Shown piece by piece: positions 9,058-17,784 of a DNA stretch of 64,000 nt. Made by a program: the position numbers and the translations under genes. The stretch lies in the NCBI GenBank assembly GCA_964632795.1, contig CAZWEZ010000005.1, forward strand, positions 5,513 through 69,512, in the 5' to 3' direction. The notes below the pieces were generated by a model. That model saw only the letters and a list, made by a program, of their open reading frames with translations, was not told the DNA's origin and did not search any database. The stretch comes from CAZWEZ01 sp964632795. Lineage in GTDB: Bacteria > Pseudomonadota > Alphaproteobacteria > Rhodospirillales > 2-02-FULL-58-16. Numbering within the stretch: position 1 is the stretch's first letter; the number at the start of each line of letters is the position of its first letter.

Positions 9058-9885
9058 ATGGGAAACTTCCTCAGGGTGGTCGTCTTCAGCCTCATCACCA
9101 TCGTCTTGTTCGCCGGCTATTCCGGGTGGGGGATCCCGCAGATCAAACCGGCGCCCCCGCCCAAGGAGGAAAAGCTGGACCTCGGCGCCATGACCATGGA
9201 CCGCTTCATCGCCCTGGGGGAGAAGATCTACAAGGGCAAGGGGACCTGCACGCTGTGCCACAACGAGCTGGGCCGGGCGCCGATGCTGGACAATGCCGCC
9301 GCGACCGCCGCCGAGCGGCTGGCCGATCCCGGATACCAGGGCACGGCCGAAACCGTCGAGGAATTCCTTTACGAGTCCATGGTCGATCCCACGGCCTACG
9401 TGGTCGCCGGCTTCGGCAAGAAGGGCACCAACGACACGGTCAGCCCGATGACAGACGTGTCGGCCGGCAGCACCCGGCTGTCGGAGGCCGAAATCAGCGC
9501 CCTCATCGCCTACCTCCAGGACCTGGCCGGGGCCGAGGTGACGGTGGAGATTCCGACCGGCGTCGCCGAAGACGACGGCGAGGAAGACGGCGAGGAGGGC
9601 GAGGCCAGGGCGCCCCTCGAGAGCGCCGAGGAGGTGATCGAGGAATTCGCCTGCGGCATTTGCCACGTCATCGCTGGCGAGGAAGGGGAGTTGGGTCCCG
9701 ACCTGTCGAAGATCGGCGCCGACAGGGACCGCGACTTCCTGCGCCGCTCCATCCTCGACCCCAACGCCGAGCTCACCGAGGGCTTCGAGGAGGATATGAT
9801 GCCCCCCGACTACGGCGAACAGATGTACGCCAAGGAACTGGAAATGCTGCTGGATTACATGGCCGGGTTGAAAGAGGGGGAATGA
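9058..9885 (+). CDS. Membrane-anchored dihaem cytochrome c
   Basis: 275 aa. An N-terminal hydrophobic segment (residues 5-22) anchors or exports the protein. CTLCH (64-68) and CGICH (199-203) are two haem c sites in two cytochrome-c-like domains, each with a distal Met region (SPMTDVSAG; EEDMMPPDYG). An acidic linker (about 170-190, EDDGEEDGEEGEA) joins them. It is 6 bases downstream of the bd-like gene and overlaps the next gene by 4 bases, so it is almost certainly part of the same periplasm-facing electron chain. Confidence 0.85.
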   Translation: MGNFLRVVVFSLITIVLFAGYSGWGIPQIKPAPPPKEEKLDLGAMTMDRFIALGEKIYKGKGTCTLCHNELGRAPMLDNAAATAAERLADPGYQGTAETVEEFLYESMVDPTAYVVAGFGKKGTNDTVSPMTDVSAGSTRLSEAEISALIAYLQDLAGAEVTVEIPTGVAEDDGEEDGEEGEARAPLESAEEVIEEFACGICHVIAGEEGELGPDLSKIGADRDRDFLRRSILDPNAELTEGFEEDMMPPDYGEQMYAKELEMLLDYMAGLKEGE

Positions 9886-10676
9886 GGACGATGTGGATTC
9901 TCAGCTTGTTCCGGGCCAGGTTGCTCCAGGCGATCCTGGTCCTGGTCGGGATTTACGTCGCCTTCATCGTCGTCTTCGATTATCTGCTCGGCGAGGTGAT
10001 CCCCTCCAGCCTGCTGAACATGTACATGTTCTTCGCGGCGGCCGGGGTGTTCATGGTCTTCACCTTCACCGAGGAGGGGGCCCGCGAGATGGTGGCGCCG
10101 ATCAAGGCGCTGGTCGAGGATTCGTCCCGGAAGGTGATCCGCAACGTGGTTTTCGCGATCGTCCCCCTGGTGGCCGGGGCTTACGCCTACATGCAGATGC
10201 TGCCCGGCCTGGAGGCGCCGCTCGAGCTGCGCTCCATCCATCCGGCGCCGCCGACGACGGCCAAGATGTTCGGCAAGCGTTTCGACCTGCAGACCCTGGA
10301 GAACCCGTACCGCAAGTTCGAGAAGGAGGACCCGGAGAAGTTCCGCCAGCTGGTCGCCGCGGGGGCCGAGGTGTACATCGAGAACTGCCACTTCTGCCAT
10401 GGCGACAAGCTCGACGGCAAGGGTCCCTACGCGGCGGGTCTGAACCCGATCCCTCTCAGTTTCCAGGACATCGGGACCATCGCCCAGTTGCAGGAATCCT
10501 ACCTCTTCTGGCGGATCACCACCGGCGGCCCCGGCCTGCCCGAGGAGGCGGCGCCGTGGATTTCGTCGATGCCGATCTGGGAGGACTTCCTGAGCGAGGA
10601 TGAGATCTGGAAGGTGATCCTGTTCCTCTACGACTACACCGGCCACCGGCCGCGGGCCTGGGGGGAGCACGAGTGA
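9882..10676 (+). CDS. Three-span membrane protein with cytochrome c domain
   Basis: 264 aa; the start at 9882 overlaps the previous stop (ATGA), with GAGGGGG just before it. A second in-frame ATG lies at 9891. Three hydrophobic segments at about 14-36, 45-62 and 88-106 precede a periplasmic domain with one haem site, CHFCH (169-173), followed by DGKGPYAAGLNPIPLSF and a possible axial Met in ISSMPIWEDF near residue 230. It probably ties the soluble cytochromes to the bd-like membrane subunit. It overlaps the next gene by one base. Confidence 0.82.
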   Translation: MRTMWILSLFRARLLQAILVLVGIYVAFIVVFDYLLGEVIPSSLLNMYMFFAAAGVFMVFTFTEEGAREMVAPIKALVEDSSRKVIRNVVFAIVPLVAGAYAYMQMLPGLEAPLELRSIHPAPPTTAKMFGKRFDLQTLENPYRKFEKEDPEKFRQLVAAGAEVYIENCHFCHGDKLDGKGPYAAGLNPIPLSFQDIGTIAQLQESYLFWRITTGGPGLPEEAAPWISSMPIWEDFLSEDEIWKVILFLYDYTGHRPRAWGEHE

Positions 10677-12199
10677 TGGTTGCCAGACGCTTTGCGTGGA
10701 TGATCACGGCGGCCCTGCTGGCGGGGGCGCCGGCTCATGGGGCGCCGGGCGACGCCGAGCGGGGAGAGGAGATCTACGTCAAGCGGTGCATGAACTGCCA
10801 CGGCGAGGAGGGCGACGGCCTGGGCCCGGGCGCCGAGCGGCTCAACCCGCCGCCCCGGGACTTCACGCTGGGCCTGTACAAGATCAAGACCACCGGCTTC
10901 GACGATCCGGTGCCCAACGACGCCGACATCTACCGGATGATCGAGGTCGGCATGCCGGGGACCTCGATGCCCGGCTGGGGCGACGTGCTGTCCGAACAGG
11001 AGATATTGGACCTGGTCGCCTACCTCAAGGTATTCGCCGAACTGGAGGAGGAGGAACCCACCGAGCAGCTCGACTACGGCACCGCCGTAGCCTCTTCGGC
11101 CGACAGCATCGAGATCGGCCGCAAGCTGTTCCTGGACGGCGATCGGTGCTCCGAATGCCACGGCGTGGACGGCCGGGGAGACGCCATCAAGAAGCTCAAG
11201 GACGACAACGGTGAGAGGACCTGGCCGCGCAACCTGACCAAGCCCTGGACCTTCATCGCCGGCAACGATCCCAAGGAGATCTTCGCCCGCATCTCGGTCG
11301 GCATCCCGGGCACCCAGATGCCGTCCTTCGCCGACCCCAAGAGCAAGAAGAAGCTGAGCGTCGAGGAGCGCTGGCACATCGCCAACTTCACCGCCTCGCT
11401 GGCCGACCCCGCCAAGACGGTACGGGCCGAGAAGACGGTGATCAAGGCGGCCAAGATCGACGGCGAGCTGCCCTCCGGACCCGAGGACCCCGCGTGGGCG
11501 GCGATCGAGGCGGTGAACTTCTTCATGGTCCCCCAGATGTTCCTCGAGGAACGGTTCTTCACCCCGTCCAACGACACCGTCTCGGCGCGCGCCCTCTACA
11601 ACGACCGGGCCATCGCCTTCCTGCTCGAATGGGACGACCGCACCCGGAGCACGCCCGGCGACGCGGCGGCGGAGAAGATCGCCGACCCCGGGATCGCCGA
11701 GGACGGGATCGCCATCCAACTGCCGGTGAGCATTCCCGAGGACATGGAGAAGCCCTATTTCGTGATGGGCGACGCCGCCGACCCGGTCAATTTCTGGCAC
11801 TGGCGCGGGGGCACCGCCGAGGAGCCCGAGAGCGTCGCCCTGTACAACGCCAGAGGTCTCGCCGAGGTCGAGGAACGGGACGCCGCGGCGGCCGGCATCG
11901 CCGCCAAGGGAGCCTACAAGGCCGGCACCTGGCGGGTGATGATGACCAGGGAGCTGACCACCTCCGATGCCGAGAACGACCTCCAGTTCGAGGAGGGCCG
12001 GTTCATCCCCATCGCCTTTTCCGCCTGGGACGGCTCCAACAGCGAACGGGGCTCCAGGCGCACCGTGTCCACCTGGTACTGGCTGCTTCTCGAACCGTCG
12101 GTCGGCTCCAAGCCGATCGTCGCCGCGCTGATCGTCATCGTCCTGCTGCTCGGCGCCGAGCTGTGGTGGGCCCGCAGCGCGACGCGCAAAGGGACCTGA
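10676..12199 (+). CDS. Dihaem cytochrome c with ethylbenzene-dehydrogenase-gamma-like haem domain
   Basis: 507 aa. ATG at 10676 overlaps the previous stop (TGATG); a GTG at 10673 is in frame. A signal peptide is visible (residues 1-23, ending GAPAHGA). Two cytochrome c domains carry CMNCH (38-42) and CSECH (158-162). From about residue 265 the sequence (KIDGELPSGPEDPAWAAIEA, later VMGDAADPVNFWHWRGG) resembles the haem b-binding gamma subunit of ethylbenzene dehydrogenase/nitrate reductase-type enzymes. The C-terminus has a membrane anchor at about 478-500. Cytochromes of this build occur beside bd-like enzymes in nitrite-oxidising Nitrospira, as far as I recall. Probable role: relay of electrons to the bd-like subunit. 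Confidence 0.8.
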   Translation: MVARRFAWMITAALLAGAPAHGAPGDAERGEEIYVKRCMNCHGEEGDGLGPGAERLNPPPRDFTLGLYKIKTTGFDDPVPNDADIYRMIEVGMPGTSMPGWGDVLSEQEILDLVAYLKVFAELEEEEPTEQLDYGTAVASSADSIEIGRKLFLDGDRCSECHGVDGRGDAIKKLKDDNGERTWPRNLTKPWTFIAGNDPKEIFARISVGIPGTQMPSFADPKSKKKLSVEERWHIANFTASLADPAKTVRAEKTVIKAAKIDGELPSGPEDPAWAAIEAVNFFMVPQMFLEERFFTPSNDTVSARALYNDRAIAFLLEWDDRTRSTPGDAAAEKIADPGIAEDGIAIQLPVSIPEDMEKPYFVMGDAADPVNFWHWRGGTAEEPESVALYNARGLAEVEERDAAAAGIAAKGAYKAGTWRVMMTRELTTSDAENDLQFEEGRFIPIAFSAWDGSNSERGSRRTVSTWYWLLLEPSVGSKPIVAALIVIVLLLGAELWWARSATRKGT

Positions 12200-12214
12200 G
12201 CAGGAGACCGGACG

Positions 12215-12418
12215 ATGGCCGAAGACCAACCCAGGAAAGGGGTCAAGATGCGCATCTTCGGGGTCATCCTGATCTTCGTCGGGGTGCTCGACGGGATGCT
12301 GGCGTGGCGCGGCGGCTTCCAGCTCAGCGGCTTCTACGTGGTGCTGTTCGCCTCCGGGGTCCTGCTGTTCGCGCTGGGCGCCGTCAGGGGCCGGCGGCGG
12401 CCGGAGGAGTCCCGGTGA
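12215..12418 (+). CDS. Small two-span membrane protein (67 aa)
   Basis: MAEDQPRKGVKMRIFG begins a short soluble N-terminus followed by two hydrophobic helices (about 13-30 and 37-57) and a basic tail (RGRRRPEESR). It follows the large cytochrome by 15 bases and overlaps the next gene by 4 bases, so it is part of the same operon. No named family was recognised; an accessory or assembly subunit is likely from context. Confidence 0.7.
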   Translation: MAEDQPRKGVKMRIFGVILIFVGVLDGMLAWRGGFQLSGFYVVLFASGVLLFALGAVRGRRRPEESR

Positions 12419-14067
12419 GCGAGGTCCCCCGGACCGAGGAGACCCCGGAGCGGTGGACGGCGCCCTGCCGGCGCATCCTGGTGGCACTCGACAATTCCGA
12501 CCACGCCGGGCGGGCGCTCGCCGAATCGATCCGCCTGGCCGGCTTCGCCGGGGGCACCGTGACCGGCATCCACGCCTACGCCGCCCGCCTCCACGACCGC
12601 CGTTTCCGGCAGATGGAGGGCGGGCTGCCGGCGCGCTACCTGGCCGAGGCCGAGATGTCGCACCAGCGCGAGGTCCACGACGACCTGATCACCCGCGGCC
12701 TCGACATCATCAGCGACAGCTACCACGACGTCGCCGAGAAGTCCTGCCGGCAGGCCGACGTCCCCTACCGCCGCCTCAGCCCGGAGGGCAAGAACTACCG
12801 GCGCATCGTCGAGGCCGTCGGGAGCGGCGACTTCGACCTTCTGGTCCTCGGCGCGCTGGGGGTCGGCGCGGTGCCCGGGGGCACCGTCGGCACCGTCTGC
12901 GAGCGGGTGGTCCGGCGCAGCCCGATCGACGTCCTGGTCGTCCGCGACCCCGCCCGGGCCCTCGACGCGGGGCCGATCGTGGTCGGCCTGGACGGCTCGC
13001 CGCGTTCCTTCGGCGCCCTGCTTGGCGCCCTCGACCTGGGGCGCCGGCTGGGCGCCGTGGTCCACGCCGTGGCCGCCTACGACCCCTACTACCACTACGT
13101 CGCCTTCAGGCGCATCTCCGGGGTGCTGAGCGAGGAGGCGGGCAAGGTGTTCCGCTTCAAGGAGCAGGAGCAGCTCCACGAGGAGCTGATCGACGAGGGC
13201 ATCGCCCGCATCTACCGCTCCCACCTCGAAGTGGCCGCCAGGATCGCCGGCGAGGACGGCGTCGAGCTGGTCACCGAGCTGCTGGACGGCAAGCCCTACC
13301 GGACCATCCTCGGCTACCTGGAGAAGGTCGGCGCCGGCCTGCTGATGGTGGGGCGGACCGGCATCCACGCCGATTCCGCCCTCGACATCGGCGGCAACGC
13401 CGAGAACCTGCTGCGCCTGGCGCCGTGCCACGTGTGGTTCGTCGCGGCGTCCTACGAGCCGCCCCTGGAGATGGTCGCCGCCGAAACCGTCGCCTGGAGC
13501 CCCGAGGCCGAGGAGTTGCTGTCCAGGGCCCCCGAGTTCGCCCGCGACATGGCCCGTCAGGCGGTGCTGCGCCACGCCCACGAACAGGGCCACACCTTCA
13601 TCACCACCGACATCGTCGGGGAGGTGGCCAACCGGCTGATGCCGGGGCGCGGCGAGGCCGCCTGCCCCCACGGCGCGGCGGAGCCGGCATGGAGCGCCGA
13701 GGCAAGCGCCCTGATCGAGGGCCTCGACAATCCCGCCCTGGCCGCCAACGTCCGCCTGCGGGCCGAGAAGCTGGCCCGCCGCGAAGGCGCGGAAACGGTC
13801 CTGGCGTCCCACCTCCGGCCCTTCATCGACGATCCCGGAGAAGGCGACTTAGCGCCGTGGTCGGCGGCGGCGCTGGCCTGCCTGGCCCGGGTCCCCGAGG
13901 CCGTGCGCGAGCGCGTCCGGGCCCGTGTCGAGACGGTGGCCCGCAACCGGGGGGCCGGCGAGGTGACGCCCGAGATCGTCGAGGCCGGGTTCGCCGAGGC
14001 GCGCCAGGCGATGCACCGGGCGATGCTGGACGGCGGCCACAAGCGGACCGTCGACGACGGGGAATAG
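12415..14067 (+). CDS. Double universal-stress protein with C-terminal PCP_red-like domains
   Basis: 550 aa from a GTG at 12415 that overlaps the previous stop. Residues about 18-178 and 183-345 are two Usp domains: ILVALDNSDHAGRALA and FDLLVLGALGVGAV in the first, IVVGLDGSPRSFGALLGA and LLMVGRTGIHAD in the second. After residue 360 comes WSPEAEELLSRAPEFARDMA with a trailing GHTFITTDIVGEV. This matches the small PCP_red domain found at the end of light-independent protochlorophyllide reductase subunits. A second, weaker copy begins PWSAAALACLARVPEAVRER. The next gene, a radical SAM enzyme, ends in the same domain. Usp domains bind ATP or act as stress sensors; here the protein may help tetrapyrrole handling for the complex, which is inference. 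Confidence 0.75.
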   Translation: MSEVPRTEETPERWTAPCRRILVALDNSDHAGRALAESIRLAGFAGGTVTGIHAYAARLHDRRFRQMEGGLPARYLAEAEMSHQREVHDDLITRGLDIISDSYHDVAEKSCRQADVPYRRLSPEGKNYRRIVEAVGSGDFDLLVLGALGVGAVPGGTVGTVCERVVRRSPIDVLVVRDPARALDAGPIVVGLDGSPRSFGALLGALDLGRRLGAVVHAVAAYDPYYHYVAFRRISGVLSEEAGKVFRFKEQEQLHEELIDEGIARIYRSHLEVAARIAGEDGVELVTELLDGKPYRTILGYLEKVGAGLLMVGRTGIHADSALDIGGNAENLLRLAPCHVWFVAASYEPPLEMVAAETVAWSPEAEELLSRAPEFARDMARQAVLRHAHEQGHTFITTDIVGEVANRLMPGRGEAACPHGAAEPAWSAEASALIEGLDNPALAANVRLRAEKLARREGAETVLASHLRPFIDDPGEGDLAPWSAAALACLARVPEAVRERVRARVETVARNRGAGEVTPEIVEAGFAEARQAMHRAMLDGGHKRTVDDGE

Positions 14068-14070
14068 GCC

Positions 14071-15327
14071 ATGGCCTCCACCGTCCAGCCGCCGTACCTG
14101 GTCGCCCTCAACCTGACCCGACGCTGCAACCTCCGTTGCGCCCACTGCTACCTGGACGCCGGCACCCGGGCCGGGGGCGGAGCCGGCGCCGGAGAAGAAC
14201 TATCCACCGCCGAGGTCGAAACCCTGCTCGAGGGGATCGCCGCGCTGAACGGCGAGGCGATGGTGGTGCTGACCGGCGGCGAGCCGCTGCTGCGCCCCGA
14301 CCTCGAGGCGATCGCCCGCCACGGCTCCGGCCTCGGGCTGATGATGGTGCTCGGCACCAACGGCACCCTGCTCGACGCGCGGCGGGTCGCCGGCCTGATC
14401 GCCGCCGGGGTGCGGGGCGCCGGGATCAGCCTGGATTCCCTGGATGCGGACTATCACGACGGTTTCCGGGGCGTGGCCGGCTGCTGGGAGAAGACCATGG
14501 CGGCCATCGACGCCTGCCGGCGGGGCGGGCTCGGCTTCCAGATCCACTTCTCGGTGAGCGACGACAACGCCGACCAGTTGGACGACATGATCGCCTTCGC
14601 CCGCTCGGCCGGGGCGCTGGTGCTCAACGTCTTCTTCCTGGTCTGCACCGGGCGCGGCGAGCAGCTGTCCAACGTCTCCGCGGCGACTTTCGAAGACGTC
14701 CTGGGCCGCATCGCCCGGGCCGCCCACGCCGAGAGCGGATTGCTGATCAGGGCCAAGTGCGCCCCCCACTTCAAACGCCTGGCCATGGAGCTCGACCCGT
14801 CGTGGCCGATCACCCTGGCCCACGGCTACGAGGCCGGCGGCTGCCTGGCCGGCAGCCGCTACTGCCGGGTGACCCCGGAAGGCGAGGTCACGGCCTGTCC
14901 CTACATGGAGCCGTCCGCCGGTTCGATCCGCGAGCGCCCGTTGGCCGACATCTGGCGCGAGGCGCCGCAGTTCGCCCAACTCCGGGCGCCGGTTCTGGAG
15001 GGCCGCTGCGGGGAGTGCGAGTACCGCCGGATCTGCGGCGGCTGCCGGGCCCGTCCCCTGGCCAGGAGCGGCGACCTGATGGGCGAGGACTTCCTGTGCG
15101 GCTACCAGCCCCGGGGCGGGGCGGTGATCGAGCCCCTGAGGCCGGCGGCGGGGACCGTCTCGTGGACCCAGGAGGCCGAACAGCGGCTGCTCCGGGCGCC
15201 CGCCTTCCTGCGCCGGATGGTCCGCGGGCGGGCCGAGGAGTACGTCCGCGGCCGCGGCCGCAGCCGGGTCACCGCCGACGACATGCGAATCCTCGGCCAG
15301 CGGCGTTTCGGGGAGGACCGGCGATGA
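14071..15327 (+). CDS. Radical SAM/SPASM enzyme of the haem-modification type (AhbD/NirJ-like) with PCP_red-like tail
   Basis: 418 aa. The radical SAM cluster motif is RRCNLRCAHCY (C19, C23, C26), followed by TGGEPLLRPDLEAIARHG and the GISLDSLD strand. A Cys-rich SPASM region lies at about 270-345 (GGCLAGSRYC, TACPYM, CGECEYRRICGGC, FLCGYQ) and would bind auxiliary Fe-S clusters. The last 55 residues (SWTQEAEQRLLRAPAFLRRM) repeat the PCP_red-like domain of the preceding protein. AhbD decarboxylates Fe-coproporphyrin III to haem, and NirJ acts in haem d1 synthesis. Its place in a cytochrome operon next to a HemY-like gene supports a tetrapyrrole substrate, but a peptide-modifying role cannot be excluded. 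It overlaps the next gene by 4 bases. Confidence 0.78.
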   Translation: MASTVQPPYLVALNLTRRCNLRCAHCYLDAGTRAGGGAGAGEELSTAEVETLLEGIAALNGEAMVVLTGGEPLLRPDLEAIARHGSGLGLMMVLGTNGTLLDARRVAGLIAAGVRGAGISLDSLDADYHDGFRGVAGCWEKTMAAIDACRRGGLGFQIHFSVSDDNADQLDDMIAFARSAGALVLNVFFLVCTGRGEQLSNVSAATFEDVLGRIARAAHAESGLLIRAKCAPHFKRLAMELDPSWPITLAHGYEAGGCLAGSRYCRVTPEGEVTACPYMEPSAGSIRERPLADIWREAPQFAQLRAPVLEGRCGECEYRRICGGCRARPLARSGDLMGEDFLCGYQPRGGAVIEPLRPAAGTVSWTQEAEQRLLRAPAFLRRMVRGRAEEYVRGRGRSRVTADDMRILGQRRFGEDRR

Positions 15328-16736
15328 GGTTCGACGTGGCGATCGTCGGGGGCGGGATTTCGGGGCTGGCGACGGCCTACGAACTGGTCCGCCGGGGCCG
15401 CCGGGTGGTGGTCCTGGAGCGCCAGGTGCGGCCCGGCGGGACCGCCGTCTCCGAGCGCCTCGGCGGTTTCCTGATGGAGCACGGGCCGAGCACCCTCAAC
15501 GGCGCTTCGGAGGCGGCGCTGGGCCTGTCCCGGGCGCTCGGCCTGGAGGGCGCGCGGTGCGAACTCGGCGACCGGGTGCGACGGCGCTACCTGGTCGACG
15601 GCGGAGGCCTGCACGGCATCTCGACCCATCCCCTGGGGTTCCTGGTCTCCGGCTACCTGTCGCCGGGGGCGCGGCTGCGGCTGCTGGCCGAGGCCGTGGT
15701 GCCGCGCCGCGCCGAAGACGGCGACGAGGAGACGATCGAGGACTTCTGCCGGCGCCGCTTCGGGGCCGAGTTCGCCGAGCGGGTGATCGACCCCCTGGTC
15801 GCCGGCATCTACGCCGCCCGGGCCGGCGAGGCGTCGGTGTCGGCGCTGTTCCCGACCCTGGTCGAGATGGAACGCCGCCACGGTTCGGTGTGCCGGGGGC
15901 TGGCCCGCCGCCGCCGGGGCGGGCGGATGCCGGGCAGCCGGCTGTTCTCGTTCGCCGGCGGCCTGGGCAGCCTGCCCCGGGCCCTGGCCGGGGCCCTCGG
16001 CGGGGTGGTGCGGAGCGGCATCGCGGTGCGCCGGGTGCGCCCGGCGGCCGGCGGTTATTCCATCGAGGCGGAGGCGGCAGGAAGCATCGAGGCGCGCTCG
16101 GTGGTGCTGGCCACCCAGCCCCACGTCACGGCGCGGCTGCTCGACGGCCTCGACGAGGCGGGCGCCGAGGCGGCCTCGGCCATCGCCGCGCCGCCGCTGG
16201 CGGTGGTCTTCCTCGGCTACCCCCGGCGCCGGGTCGCCCATCCCCTGGACGGCCTCGGCTTCCTCGGCGCCGAGGCCGAGGGGCGGGCGCTCAACGGCGC
16301 CCAGTTCTGCTCGACCATGTTCCCGGGCCGGGCGCCCGAGGGCCACGTGGCGGTGGCCGGCTACATCGGCGGGGCGCGGGCTCCGGAGCTGGCCCGGCTC
16401 GGCGAGGACGAGTTGATCTCCATCGCCCGCGAGGAGTTCGCCGACCTCATCGGGGCGCGGGGCGAACCGGTGGTGGCCCGGGTCCGCCACTGGCCGGTGG
16501 GGTTGCCCCAGTACCGGCTCGGCCACGCCTTACGCGCCGCCGCGCTGAGCGGCCTGGCCGAGCGCCGGCCCGGCCTCTATGCGACCGGCAACTATCTGCG
16601 CGGCCCCTCGGTGGCGGCCTGCCTGGCCCTGGCCCTGGAGACCGCCGCCGAAGCCGACGCCCACCTCGCCGCGAGCGCCGCCGAGGCGCCGCCCATCCGC
16701 CGTCACCGGCTTGCCCGGCCTGCCGCGGGAAGGTAG
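15324..16736 (+). CDS. hemY: Protoporphyrinogen/coproporphyrinogen oxidase-like flavoprotein (HemY type)
   Basis: 470 aa. ATG at 15324 overlaps the radical SAM stop (ATGA). The N-terminus is a Rossmann FAD site (VAIVGGGISGLATAYELVRR, about residues 5-24) with the RPGGTAVSE motif near 38. Middle motifs EDFCRRRFGAEFAERVIDPL and GIYAARAGEASVSALFP fit HemY. The C-terminus has the second FAD-contact motif LYATGNYLRGPSVAACL. The enzyme removes six electrons from the porphyrinogen during haem synthesis. Having it at the end of a cytochrome operon suggests dedicated haem supply. Another amine-oxidase-family reaction is possible but less likely. Confidence 0.82.
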   Translation: MRFDVAIVGGGISGLATAYELVRRGRRVVVLERQVRPGGTAVSERLGGFLMEHGPSTLNGASEAALGLSRALGLEGARCELGDRVRRRYLVDGGGLHGISTHPLGFLVSGYLSPGARLRLLAEAVVPRRAEDGDEETIEDFCRRRFGAEFAERVIDPLVAGIYAARAGEASVSALFPTLVEMERRHGSVCRGLARRRRGGRMPGSRLFSFAGGLGSLPRALAGALGGVVRSGIAVRRVRPAAGGYSIEAEAAGSIEARSVVLATQPHVTARLLDGLDEAGAEAASAIAAPPLAVVFLGYPRRRVAHPLDGLGFLGAEAEGRALNGAQFCSTMFPGRAPEGHVAVAGYIGGARAPELARLGEDELISIAREEFADLIGARGEPVVARVRHWPVGLPQYRLGHALRAAALSGLAERRPGLYATGNYLRGPSVAACLALALETAAEADAHLAASAAEAPPIRRHRLARPAAGR

Positions 16737-16801
16737 CCTCGGGGAAGATCCCAAGAGGGGATGGCATGCGCCTTGGCGCCCGCGTCCTCGTCGGCTTGTT
16801 G

Positions 16802-17731
16802 CTAGCCGCGCAGCAGGTCGTGGGACGCCACCACGGCGCCGCCGGCGATCAGCAGGCAGGCGGCGGCCACCGCCCACGTCGCCTCGGCCTGGCCGAAGGC
16901 GATCAGGAGCGCGGTCGAGAGCAGCGGGGCGCTGTAGGAGAAGGCGCCCAGCGCCCGGATGTCGCCGTGCTTGACGCCGTGGTCCCAGACGAAGAAGGCG
17001 GCCCCCACCGGCCCCAGCCCGAGGCCCAGCACGGCCAGCCACTGGCCGCTATTTTGAGGCCATGCGGTGGTCTCGAAGGCCAGGTGGAAGAGCACGGCGA
17101 GCACCGCCGTGGCCCCGCAGAAGCCGCCCACCGCGTCGCTGGGGACGTCGGCGAAGCGGCGGCTGAGCACCGAGTACACCGCCCACGTGACGGCGCCCAG
17201 GAGGGCCAGCGCGTAGCCCAGCCAGAACTCGGCCTTGAAACCCAGGGCGCCGCCGCCGGTGACCAGCAGGACGGTCCCGGCGAACCCGGCCAGGGTGCCC
17301 GCCAGGTGCCACCAGCGCAGCCGCTCGCCGGGCAGCAGCGCCGACAGGACGACGATCAGCAGCGGCCACAGGTAGGCGATCAGGCTGGCCTCGACGGGCG
17401 GCGCGTTGCGCAGCGCCATGAAGTAGAAGAAGTGGTAGCCGAACAGCCCGCCGATGCCGAGCAGCCACACCCTGGCCGGCCAGCGCAGGTGATCGAGGAT
17501 GGTGTCGCCGCCGAGCAGCCACTTGCCAAGCGCCAGCACGAAGGCCACCGAGAAGGCCATGGCGATGAGCTGGAACGGCGGCACCGGCCCGCTCAGCGTG
17601 GTCAGCAGGGCCAGCGTCGACCACATCAGCACCGCCGTGCCGCCGATCGCCGTGGCGCGGAGCTTGCGGTGGTGGGGGGACTGGACGATGGGGTTCACGG
17701 GAAAAAACCGGATCTGGGATGTCCGTCCCAT
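16802..17731 (-). CDS. DMT/EamA-family exporter (YddG-like)
   Basis: 309 aa with about ten membrane helices and two EamA halves (about 28-160 and 175-300). TAVLMWSTLALLTTLSG and PPVEASLIAYLWPLLIVVLS are close to the aromatic amino acid exporter YddG group of the drug/metabolite superfamily. It probably exports an amino acid or related metabolite across the inner membrane. It is convergent with the haem/cytochrome operon (65 bases between stops) and stands alone as a single-gene unit. Confidence 0.8.
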   Translation of the reverse strand: MGRTSQIRFFPVNPIVQSPHHRKLRATAIGGTAVLMWSTLALLTTLSGPVPPFQLIAMAFSVAFVLALGKWLLGGDTILDHLRWPARVWLLGIGGLFGYHFFYFMALRNAPPVEASLIAYLWPLLIVVLSALLPGERLRWWHLAGTLAGFAGTVLLVTGGGALGFKAEFWLGYALALLGAVTWAVYSVLSRRFADVPSDAVGGFCGATAVLAVLFHLAFETTAWPQNSGQWLAVLGLGLGPVGAAFFVWDHGVKHGDIRALGAFSYSAPLLSTALLIAFGQAEATWAVAAACLLIAGGAVVASHDLLRG

Positions 17732-17784
17732 AGCAGATTATCGAAACCCGTGCCAGGACATGGACTCGCCAACCGGCGGCAATA

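Noticed and set aside
7159..9666. 835-codon antisense frame opposite the bd-like cluster
   Set aside because: Asp/Gly/His-rich composition typical of the reverse strand of GC-rich genes; the plus strand encodes clear membrane and cytochrome proteins.
12453..16736. Very long plus-strand open frame of 1427 codons
   Set aside because: Only its last part (from 15324) is a real gene. The rest is an Arg/Gly/Pro-rich shadow of the Usp and radical SAM genes in another frame, with no family motifs.
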